Positions 35,281-43,740 of a DNA stretch of 64,000 nucleotides are shown here, one piece after another. The position numbers were made by a program, and so were the translations under genes. The stretch comes from Puntigrus tetrazona. Its lineage: Eukaryota > Chordata > Actinopteri > Cypriniformes > Cyprinidae. The stretch covers positions 929,001 through 993,000 of the forward strand of contig NC_056699.1 in the NCBI RefSeq assembly GCF_018831695.1, written 5' to 3'. Every line of letters starts with the position of its first letter. Position 1 is the stretch's first letter. The notes under the pieces were generated by a model. That model saw only the letters and a list, made by a program, of their open reading frames with translations. It searched no databases and was not told where the DNA came from.

Positions 35281-35477
35281 CTTGTTTCTAGGACAAATAT
35301 CTAGAAAGTCTAGAATTTTCTAGACAAGTAAAAAAATATTGTCTTGTTTTCAAAAGCAGTTGCAAAAATTGACTTAATGTTGACCTCTTCTTTTGAAAAC
35401 AAGACTATATTTTTTTGTACTTGTCTAGAAAATCCTTCTTGATTTTAGAATTCTTCGATATTTTGGCTAGAAACAAG
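35281..35477. repeat. Foldback (palindromic) element
   Basis: Left arm 35281-35355 (starting CTTGTTTCTAGGACAAATAT) and right arm 35390-35477 are inverted copies separated by about 35 bp. Both arms share TTTTCTAGACAAGTA and GTCTTGTTTTCAAAAG. Small palindromic repeats built on CTTGTTTT/AAAACAAG words are common in cyprinid genomes. No coding capacity. Confidence 0.8.
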
Positions 35478-35509
35478 ACAAAAAATCTTGGCGAAACTCA
35501 TGCAATCGT

Positions 35510-36065
35510 TTATATAAGAAACGGCACGCCAAAGTACATCCGCAGAAACCTTTGACCCCGCATTTTCAGAACCTTTCGTTTTTTGTATTCCAAAATTCGA
35601 AATCCGACCTGAAATCCCTCAGCGTTGTCAAGCAGGCATTCTGCAGCACTGACGTCTGTGGAAGCGTGTCTGCGTGCCGTTCTGAAATCTGACCCCGGGT
35701 CAGGAGGGACAGCATCTGCTCCACCGCTCCCAAACGGTCGAGCGGAGCCCGGACACAGGTGTGGGTGTGTCAGGCATGTGCTGGAGGCGTGGTGCAGGTG
35801 CACATGGGCCAATTTGGGGCCGTCTAAGCTGGAGGTGGACGCAGGTGTGTGGCGAGCAGATAATAGGGGCTTGAGGGGATGCGTCATGCGAGCGTGGTGC
35901 TCTTTAGACGAAATGAAACGTTCTAATGATGGGCGTGATGGGCAGGAGGCTTGTGTGATATCATGACCCACTTGGACGTGTAATGCAATGCCTTCATTAA
36001 GGGCAGGTGAGACGGTAATGAGGCCTGCAATTATGTCGACACCCGGCATGCATAACGCATCGCGA
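35510..36065. other. GC-richer single-copy block
   Basis: A 179-codon minus-strand frame (35510-36049) and a 113-codon plus-strand frame overlap here. The minus frame is long for this AT-rich region but has no recognisable domain, no hydrophobic or low-complexity pattern of known families, and is favoured by the local GC content. I regard it as probably non-coding and possibly conserved regulatory DNA. Confidence 0.35.
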
Positions 36066-36079
36066 CCATTTCATTCAGA

Positions 36080-37400
36080 CGGTTCGTAAAAGGAAATATT
36101 TTGGTGTTATTTGTGAGGTTAAACACTCTCGTATTGTCAGAATCGACAGATTAAAATGTCGCGAAAGGTACCGTGCATAGTGTAGTCTGCGGTTTGAAGC
36201 AGGCAATCGTTCACCTTCATCACATAAGCATTTTCTTTTTGCAAAACAGTGCATCATCAGAGACGGGAAAATGTTTGTGCAGTTCACTTTTAAAATAATG
36301 TATGTGATTACATATTGTGTTCATTTGCTAAAAGTAAAGGCATTTACTTTAAAAATATAAAGTGCAGCAAAAGTGGAACATTATATTTTGGAGCCATTTA
36401 GTTCGATGCTTAGTTTTATAAAGCAATGTATTTCATGCATACTGTTTCTATTAGAAGAATCAACAGGTTGGAAGTAAATGTAAGGGACCATACAGTATAA
36501 CATGAACAACCATTAAATCATGCAATCATTAAATGGTAATCAGTCATAGCTTGATGAGGCATCTTGGTTTACTGATGAAAAATATGAGAAGTATTTGTCA
36601 ATATGTACCAAATATATTTAATCGCTGAAATTTAATCGTATTTAATGTTAAAATTGTACAATATTTAGCTTCCAAAACGATTCAACACTTAAACATAAAT
36701 AGATGTGTTTGCACTTTACATTGATTTCTTCAAACTAAATTTTGGTTGGATGCCGAACTTTTTTTTACACCCAACAAGAGTGTGTTTCTTGCTTAATCAA
36801 CAGGTTGAAATGATCTGTAAGGCACCAAGTAACAAGAATAAAAAATCTAACATGCCACTTGATAAAAGTCAAAATATTTAGCTCTTATTCGGACCCTGAA
36901 GTTATGCTTACAAATATATAGATGTCATTGCATTAGACAACAATGTATGTGATATTCATAATTATAAGATAGTCACTACTTTCCAGCTTATTTTTAGTAA
37001 ACACTCTGTATTTTGTGGTTTGTTTGTCTTGGAGAATCGACAGGTTGAAATGAAGCACAATGTAACATGAAAAACATCAAATATTGTACTTGATTTCCAC
37101 TTTTTCATGTCAGATGCTAAAAAGTAAGAATATTTGGCACTTCAGCTTTATCAACTTTATTGCCAGCTTGAATTACACTTAAAAGCATAGAAATGCTATT
37201 GATGTTTTCTCTAAATACTAATGTAATGCCATTTATGATGGCTTGAACCTGATTGGACGCAAATTTTTTACACCAAACGTGATCAGAATGTGCAAGTTTA
37301 TTGCCAGTAAATACTTATTAAATAATTATTTGTCTTGCGGAATCAGCCGATAAGAGAGATACCAAAGGCACCATGTAAATTTTGATCATCTGCAGCACCT
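36080..37400 (+). repeat. Five-copy degenerate tandem array, ~300-bp unit
   Basis: The anchor GAATCNACAGGTTGAAATG recurs at about 36141, 36459, 36796, 37036 and 37341 (steps near 317, 337, 240 and 306). Each is followed about 10-20 bases later by a GGCACCATGTAACATGAA-like word and preceded by TTTGTCTTG- or TTTCTTGCTT-like sequence. Mid-unit similarity (GGTTGGATGCCGAACTTTTT with ACACCCAAC, versus GATTGGACGCAAATTTTTTA with CACCAAACG) confirms that whole units are duplicated. The array ends about 700 bp before the coding exon at 38090. Confidence 0.65.
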
Positions 37401-37501
37401 TTATGGCGTCGGAGACACAGGAGTAATTGTGTTCTCTGTTGGAGATGGATTTGCATGCTTTAACTTATGCAGCGTGACTCGCCTCTCTCTCGTACACAAA
37501 C

Positions 37502-37504
37502 TCT

Positions 37505-37540
<36 letters not shown>
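37502..37540. repeat. (CA)n microsatellite
   Basis: About 18 CA units. Confidence 0.95.
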
Positions 37541-37541
<1 letters not shown>

Positions 37542-37679
37542 ATCGACTGTTAAACGCTGCTGCGTTCTCACCTCCTCGCCCTCAACCCCCCTCTGTTCCA
37601 CTCGCACGCTCTTAACAATTGAAACAGACCACATCTATTTCCTTCTTTTCAAGCAAATGTGGACAGGTGTAGGTTTGAC

Positions 37680-38089
37680 AGACCGGCCCGAGCGCCAGAT
37701 AACCTGCGCAGAGAAAAGCCGAAATTAAATTCGCCAGAACATGTGACCTAAACGGCCCAATGGTGCTCGGATGCTTCTTTTTTTCCCCCAATTGCGAGGA
37801 ACGGTTAAACTCGTTGTCTGACTAAGGGAGAAGCTTTCTGTGGGCCGCCACAACCACAAACCAAGTCTGCGACCGGTCACGGCTCTCTAGGCACTAGAAA
37901 ACAGCGAGATAAAGATAGACGAGAGGGACTTGAGAGCGAGAGGGGGAGGGAGGATACGTGTTGATGTCAGCGTGTGAATCGCCGAAAAAAACCACAGCGC
38001 GGCGTTTGCGCTCCGGCTCTTTTGCACAAGGGTAAGCATCAGTCAACCACAGGCTGACCGCCGATCTCAATCTGCCGCGTCTGTGAACC
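37680..38089 (+). promoter_or_regulatory. Presumed promoter and 5' untranslated region
   Basis: GC- and CpG-richer than the flanks (GACCGGCCCGAGCGCCAG, CCACAGCGCGGCGTTTGCG) with a GAGAGCGAGAGGGGGAGGG purine stretch and no clear TATA box close to the start codon, as for many CpG-type vertebrate promoters. An in-frame TGA at 38084-38086 closes the frame two codons before the ATG. A GTAAGC donor-like word at 38031 might reflect an alternative 5' exon. Assignment is by position and composition. Confidence 0.45.
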
Positions 38090-38421
38090 ATGCACAGAAT
38101 CCAGGGACAGAACCGCCTCGCTGGACCGGCGCAGGGCGACCATGGGTTTCAGGGTGTGTTTTGGGGTCCGATTTTAGGGGCTGGAACGCGAAGGGCGTTT
38201 GAGCGAAGCCTCGGGCATGTCGTCACGGCCGGTTTTTTTTTTTTTTTTTTTTTCTGCTCTTTGCAGGGCCGAGCCGGGAGCCCTTCAAAGTTCGGGAGCA
38301 GATCAAGTTGGAAGAGCTGGATTCGGACGAAGGCGAGGAGAAGCAGCAGCCGCCGTCGCTCTCCATGGCCTCCAACAGCATCTTCGAGAGCTTCTCGTCC
38401 TACCAGTCGTGCTTCTCGAGG
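38090..38421 (+). CDS. First two coding exons of an unrecognised gene (partial)
   Basis: Exon 1 is 38090-38153 and exon 2 is 38267-38421. The ATG has A at -3 and an in-frame TGA six bases upstream. Exon 1 leaves one base over (CAGG, then GTGTGT donor); exon 2 supplies two, after a TTTCTGCTCTTTGCAG acceptor, and stays open for 51 more codons to AGG before the donor GTGAGT, in phase 0. The joined 73 residues include REPFKVREQIKLEELDSDEG (acidic, with possible casein kinase 2 sites) and SNSIFESFSSYQSCFSR (Ser/Phe-rich). There is no signal peptide or membrane segment, so it is presumably intracellular. I do not recognise the family. Frames other than the spliced one give Arg/Ser-rich nonsense. 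Continuation exons were not found up to 64 kb. Confidence 0.6.
38154..38266 (+). other. 113-nt intron with 21-T polypyrimidine tract
   Basis: GTGTGT donor to TTTGCAG acceptor. T21 occupies about 38233-38253, 11 bases before the acceptor AG. The length is typical of compact fish introns. Reading through it gives a Phe run, which explains spurious unspliced frames. Confidence 0.6.
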
Positions 38422-38589
38422 GTGAGTATCCGAGGCTCCATCCAGCGCGCTTCAGTGTGGTGTTTGAGCTAAGTGACGACACCGAGGTGCTGGTTTCCAG
38501 TGTCAGTAGAGTACTGAAATCTTGTGGCTGAATCTGAAAACCACAAGTCTGTGGGTTAGTGAGTACTTCACTGGTTAACCTCATTCAAC

Positions 38590-39440
38590 CAGCCCATGCA
38601 CGGTGGACTCCAGCGTGTCGTTTTGGACTTTTCCTTATCGATGAAGCAACAGAAAGCTATTTTTCAGTTCTTGCATTGTTGTGAAGTTTTATAGTTTGTT
38701 GCAAAGCGCACAGCGAAACGAACCTGTTGCATAATAGGTTTTATTGGATGTTTCTTTATTGAAAAAAGCTAGAGAAAGGAAACGTATGAGTATTATCGCA
38801 TGCAGTGTCGGGTTGAAAACTTTTTTTCAATTCTTGCATTGTGCCAGACTTTTTTTTGTAACAAACCTGTTGCTCAACCTGTATAATAAGGCTTTAATTG
38901 GTTTAAGAGGGTGTATTGAATGACTCTTTGTTTCCTTTCTGAAAAAGCTAGTGACGAAACTGCATGAGAGTTTTTTTGCATGCAATGCTAGTTCGAAACC
39001 TTTTTTGGTACTTGCAGTTTTTGAGTTAGATTGTTTGCTTGTTCACAGTGAAAACTAAAGGCTTTAATAGTTTAAGTGGTTGCACCGAATGTGTCTTTTT
39101 GGACATGTTCTTATTAAAAAACTAGAGAAAGGAAACTGCACGAGTTTTATCACATGCAGCGTGAGTTTGAAAACTGTTTTCAGCATTGTGATGTGAACCG
39201 ACCTGTGCCTTACTTTCAGAATCACTTTAATAGTTTAACAGTCTTTGCGATGTTTATTTATTGAAAATGCTAGAAAAGGAAAGTGCACTAGAGCTATGTT
39301 GCATGCATTAGGAGCTTGAAAACTTTTTTTCTTGCGTTATGCCGAACTTTGAACATTCTGTGACTTTTTTTTTTGCAGTGTGAAACTAGCAGCTGTGCTG
39401 TTGCTAGATTTTCTTATTTTCACTTTAATGGTTCAGGAGG
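38590..39440 (+). repeat. Degenerate tandem array, ~175-bp unit, in intron 2
   Basis: CTAGAGAAAGGAAACTGCA-like anchors occur at 38769, 38948, 39122 and 39270. GCATGCA words followed by AGTTTGAAAACTTTTTTT-like sequence occur at 38798, 38978, 39152 and 39301 (steps 180, 174, 149). A partial leading unit lies near 38620-38760. Each unit also has a TTGCATTGTG segment, an ACGAACCTGTTGC segment and a GGCTTTAATAGTTTAAG segment. It differs from the array upstream of the gene. It starts about 170 bp after exon 2. Confidence 0.7.
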
Positions 39441-40384
39441 CCAAGTTTAATGATGAAACCTGAAATAAAATGGTAAAATAATTAGCGTTAACATATTAAG
39501 AGCTGACTTACTGGACGTTCCACATGGGCCTTTAATAAATAACATAATTTCTTTAATGTAACGCAAAAACAATAGTAGAATGAAATGATTTGTGTTTACA
39601 AATTTAGAGCTTCTTCATTCAACTCTTGACCTGAATCTCAGTTTCTCTGTTTTTGGTTTTTTTTTAAATTAGCGTGTTTGTGACCCAGAGAGAAATGGCT
39701 TCTTTTTCATGCAGCAGTGGCACGTCCTTACAGCTCTGGACTTTCCCTGCTCGTTAAAGCCTGTGTAGTTTCTCAAGTGCTGTTTTTGATGCCTGCGGGT
39801 GTGTGAGTTCACAGCTGAGGCCCGAAGATGATGCTTTAGTTTCTTTCTCATACTGAAATGACTGTGAGGTGAATGGAAACCACCCTGCAATGGTTAAACT
39901 GACTCATTTAACAGCTCCGAGTGGATCATCGCACAGATACATTCGGCTGAGGTCTAACTGTATAAATGTGCGTTTAAAACACTCATTTTTATTGTGGATC
40001 ATGCCCTGAAATCGTTTCTAAAGGTGGTGTTCTGTTTGCTTTTTTTCTCAGTTGCTTCTTGAAAAAGCCTTCTTTCAGTTTCCTGACCGTCTCTTTTTCA
40101 TGCACACACATACGTCTACATGCATGCGAGCACTTTCAGTTAACACAGGAAGTTTATCAGTCGCACCCGGAGCATGCTTGTTCTTAAGCACATGTGAACA
40201 GTCTCGATGTAACATCTCGAAGACGAGGTGAAGACCACATGAAACTAAATAAACGACCTTTATTCTATTAATGATCCGAGGTAGCTGAACCGAACGTGTC
40301 TGTTTCTGCAGCCCAACGTGTCAAGTTGTTTTTTAAAAATGCGATGCTAGTAGTTTCAGCTCACTGTGACGGAATCGTTTACCA
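39441..40384. other. Non-coding (presumed intron), nothing recognised
   Basis: Good-looking acceptors at 39379 and 40312 lead only to short frames closed by stops. No exon called. Confidence 0.5.
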
Positions 40385-40870
40385 AAAATAAAATATGCCA
40401 GAATATTTACTCGCCCTCAGGCCATCAAAGGTCATCTTCTCACGGATTTGGAGAAATGTAGCATCGCATCACTTGCTCAGCAGTGAATGGGTGCCGTCAG
40501 AGTGAGGGTCCAAACAGCTGCTAAAAACATCACAGTAATCCACAGCACTCCAGTCTGTCAGTTAACGTCTGGAGAAGAAGAAAAAACAGCATTAAGATGT
40601 TTTCAACCATTGCTGCGCGCAAATTGTGGTCCGATCTGAATCAGGTGAGAAATCTGCACAGATCAAGCAGTGCTTACAAACCAAAACAGCTCTAAACAAA
40701 TATGTGGCTGGATTTTGGTGAGATGGACTATTTTGGAGTGGTGTGGATTATCGTGATGTTTTTATCAGCTGTTTGGACTCTCATTCTGACGGCACCCATT
40801 CACAGCAGAGCAGTGAGACAGTGATTGAATAGCGCATTTAGCCCAATCCGATAAAGAAACATGAACTGTT
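40385..40870. mobile_element. Palindromic non-autonomous DNA element, copy 1
   Basis: The left part GCAGTGAATGGGTGCCGTCA, GTCCAAACAGCTGCTAAAAA is an inverted copy of the right part TTTTTATCAGCTGTTTGGAC, TGACGGCACCCATTCACAGC. The arms flank about 200 bp including ACCAAAACAGCTCTAAACAA and ATATGTGGCTGGATTTTGG. Other copies occur at 58843-59445 and, as a half-copy, 55160-55420. The structure is that of a long-TIR foldback element; no transposase. Confidence 0.8.
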
Positions 40871-41448
40871 GTCACTCTGTTTTACCAATTAAATGTGTTT
40901 TCTTTTAATTTAAAACTTGTTTGCAAATGCAGCAAGTCGCACTGTTGCTTGGCAACCATACATTTAAACTCTGCTTTTAACCCTTAGCAACACGTTAGCA
41001 GTTCAGCGGTTCTTACTACCGTTACGACTTTACATCAGTGTAAGCGAAAATGACATTTCTTCCGTTGCTCGGTACATGTCATTTTTCCTGATTATCTGAA
41101 CTGGACAGTCACATTGTTAGCATGTCTTTGTACACGTGTCGCGTTTGCTTATATACATTTGCATATACATTTATATATCAAATAAGAATGTTTGTTACAT
41201 ACAGCCCATTTGCATTTCCTATTATCAAGGAAAAACTATGTATATGCAAAGCTGAAGAGCGTATCAGCGTATGTAAGCATGCACTTATACAGGCGCTTTA
41301 GACCTTTCTCATCTAGCAGTCTCATTTCTCTTCTTTACTACAAACTGACAGACGCGTGTGAGGATTCATCCCGTATCTCTGTGCGGTATCGCTTTATCTG
41401 AGGTTTTGTGTGTAAATCTAACACACCCACCCTCTCTGCTGGAATCGC
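40871..41448. other. Non-coding sequence, nothing recognised
   Basis: Presumed intronic single-copy sequence with a short ATATACATTT-type AT-rich patch. Confidence 0.5.
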
Positions 41449-41474
41449 TACACACACACACACACACACACACG
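41449..41474. repeat. (CA)n microsatellite
   Basis: About 12 CA units. Confidence 0.95.
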
Positions 41475-41685
41475 CTCATGGTGCTCAGAGAAAGTTCATT
41501 ATTGAAGCTCTTTCTTTAAGTCGGCGCAGAAAGGTGTAAATAATAAGGGAAGTTTGCTTTGAGCCTCTGGCTTGACGTCATTGTTGGGGAAGCTGCTATG
41601 AAACTGCAACTCGTCAAGCTACACGATTTAAAGCTGAAGCATGTGAAGCCTCGATCAAATCACCCGTTTAATAGACAATATTTAC
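41475..41685. other. Non-coding sequence, nothing recognised
   Basis: Short single-copy interval before the next element. Confidence 0.5.
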
Positions 41686-41815
41686 ACACTCTCAGAAATC
41701 AAGATACCAAAGCTGTCACTGGGACGGCACCTGTTCAAAAGGTACACTTTTGTACAAACACGTCCCTTTGGAAAAGGTACCGCCCCGATTACAGCTTTTG
41801 TAGTTTTATTTCTGC
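41686..41815 (+). mobile_element. DNA-element fragment with CACTCTCAGAAA end
   Basis: Starts ACACTCTCAGAAATCAAGAT and contains CAAAGCTGTCACTGGGACGG, TTCAAAAGGTACACTTTTGT and GGAAAAGGTACCGCCCCG, a repeat type common in cyprinids; the opposite end type is seen at 24942-24950. Open frames on both strands here are incidental. Confidence 0.7.
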
Positions 41816-42361
41816 AAAAATTTTTCCATTTGGCCCAATTGAATTTCTGCACTACCACGCACAATCCTGTTGGGACAACTGTTTCCTCAATTAAAAAACT
41901 CTGAATTAAATTTGGCCAATGGAACATTTCTAATGCAACAAGAAAATTTGGAGTAAGGAGGACAATTTATATTATTAAATTTATTTTATCACAAGATACT
42001 ATCAAAAAGCTAAGCTATTTAACAGTGCCAGTGGGTTTTTTAAGTATTATATTTATACTTGTTTTTGCAATCAGAGCAAGTATTTATATATAATTTTTTT
42101 ATTGATTTTTTTACTAGTTTATTAAAATATAAAAAAATAAATAAATCAGACATTTAATGAAAAATTAAGATAATTTAAAATATTTTGTAGATTTTAGTTT
42201 TTTGAAGGTATATAATCATTTGAATGTGTTTTTTAATTTAGTAGTTTTAGTAAAAAAAAAAGTTCTCTCAGAAATTGACAATAAATGTCACAAACATGCT
42301 GTCTGTGTGAAGGGTGATGAGGAACTGCTGAAATCCAGCCCCTTTCACCTGACTTTCACCC
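41816..42361. other. AT-rich non-coding sequence
   Basis: Inverted similarity between CCATTTGGCCCAATTGAATT (about 41826) and AATTTGGCCAATGGAACAT (about 41908) hints at another small inverted-repeat element. Otherwise AT-rich. Confidence 0.4.
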
Positions 42362-42583
42362 TTATTGCCTGACTCCATGCCGTCTGGCACGCTGGGCACC
42401 GTTTCTTTCCATATATCTCTCAGGAGTAGCTGAAAGTTTTACTAGGTTGTTTTTGTCCTCCTGAGGCGTGAGCGTGGACAGAGATGGATTTACGGTGGCT
42501 CTCGGGGCCGGTGGTGGTCCTGTGGACCTGCGGTCGTTCCGGCCTGGCCTCCTCTGATTCTGGTTATCTACATCCACAGGCAC
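42362..42583 (-). other. Possible minus-strand terminal coding exon (weak)
   Basis: Read on the minus strand, an acceptor-like GCGGCTTCCTTCTCAG is followed by 73 codons and a TAA. Codons look protein-like: the frame reads VPVDVDNQNQRRPGRNDRR at its start and TPQEDKNNLVKLSATPERY later. An in-frame ATG lies 30 bases upstream at 42613. There is no recognised domain. It could be a last exon of an antisense or nested gene, a decayed mobile-element frame, or chance. Confidence 0.3.
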
Positions 42584-42619
42584 CTGAGAAGGAAGCCGCT
42601 TCGCCTGCCCCATGCAGAT

Positions 42620-42960
42620 TCAGAGGGACTCGCATAGAGTCATAAATTCCTGCTGCCCGCTCCCATGTGGCTCTCTGGTCACTGGGGTGAATGTGAAGGG
42701 TTTAGCGGAACGAGAAGGTGTGGATGTGAGCGAGGGCCGTGTCGGAGCTGTGGGAATGTGGTCACCTGCAATAAATTAGCTGCTTTACCACTCCAACCAG
42801 CGCAAAGTAAACTCGCGTTTTACTAGAGTACCTCTGCTGTAAGACGCGGAAGGGAAAAGTGCATCGGCACGGCGTCCGATCGGAGAAACACGGCCCTTTC
42901 CCTGCACCTTCCCAAATACTTCTCTTCCTCTTTGAGACAGGTGGATAAAATTAACTGCAC
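42620..42960. other. GC-richer single-copy block
   Basis: Continuous in composition with the possible minus-strand exon at its left. No gene recognised. Confidence 0.4.
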
Positions 42961-43120
42961 TCGGTCACTGCTGGACATTTAATAAAAATAAAGTTAAAAG
43001 TATGAATATATTAAACAAAATGTTTACTTCCATATGTTTCCATATATTTAGAGTTTTATGAAAATAAAAATACCTTTATTATTTTGTGTTAATTATGTTA
43101 TAATTATTCACTGATTTATT

Positions 43121-43740
43121 TTTAATCTTTAAAACATTTTAGTAAAAGTTATTATTATATGCAGTGTATGCAAATTAGACATTTCATCGTTAATTTAGCT
43201 CTAATTTGAATGAAATCACCAAAATTATCTTTCTAAAAGAAGTGCATTTTTCAATTATTTGAGTATTTTTGATTATTTTAGTGTTCTTACTTTAATGTTA
43301 ATTTAAAGTATTAGTAATTTTTATGTGTTTTTGCCATTTTTTGTAAGTCTGTATTATTTATTCATTCAGTTTTATTTATTTAGTACTTCAATTGTCTTAA
43401 AAATAGAAATTGTGCCTTGGTAACTAGCTTTTATTTCTTTTCCACTATTATTATTCAGCTATTATTATATGCAATGTATGCAAATTTGACACTTAATTCA
43501 TTAAATTAGTGCTAATTTGTCACGTTTAAAAACAAAAGAACTTTATTTGACTTCTTTTAGAATTAAAAGTGCTTTAATATTGCTTTGTTCGTTAAGTTTC
43601 AGTCATTTTGATCTTTTTTTATTATTTTCATATTTCTGTACTTAGCTCGTTTGAATGATTTAGCCCCTCAGTTGTCTTAAACAAAAATAACAATGCTGCC
43701 TTGCCAACTCTCTTTCGAATTCTTTCGGTGGAGATTCTGA
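43121..43740 (+). repeat. 310-bp direct duplication (diverged)
   Basis: ATTATTATATGCAGTGTATG at 43151 recurs as ATTATTATATGCAATGTATG at 43461, exactly 310 bp apart. Downstream segments also pair: CTTCAATTGTCTTAAAAATA with TGCCTTGGTAACTAGCTTTT near 43385-43435, and CCTCAGTTGTCTTAAACAAA with TGCCTTGCCAACTCTCTTT near 43665-43715. The TTGCCTTGGCAACT word belongs to a dispersed family. Confidence 0.65.

Noticed and set aside
35510..36049. 179-codon minus-strand open frame
   Set aside because: Long for the region, but it has no domain, no splice context and lies in a GC-richer block where stop codons are rarer; the plus strand is also open. Kept only as a composition block.
38090..38425. Unspliced 111-codon frame with a Phe run
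   Set aside because: Reads through the T21 polypyrimidine tract and then uses the wrong frame of exon 2, giving an Arg/Ser-rich sequence; the spliced reading is far more protein-like.
38303..38584. 93-codon minus-strand frame over exon 2
   Set aside because: Antisense shadow of the GC-rich exon.
39366..39450. Acceptor-like T-run plus GCAG followed by an in-phase open stretch
   Set aside because: Lies in the ~175-bp tandem array, the frame closes after about 23 codons and there is no donor; it corresponds to a repeat sub-motif.
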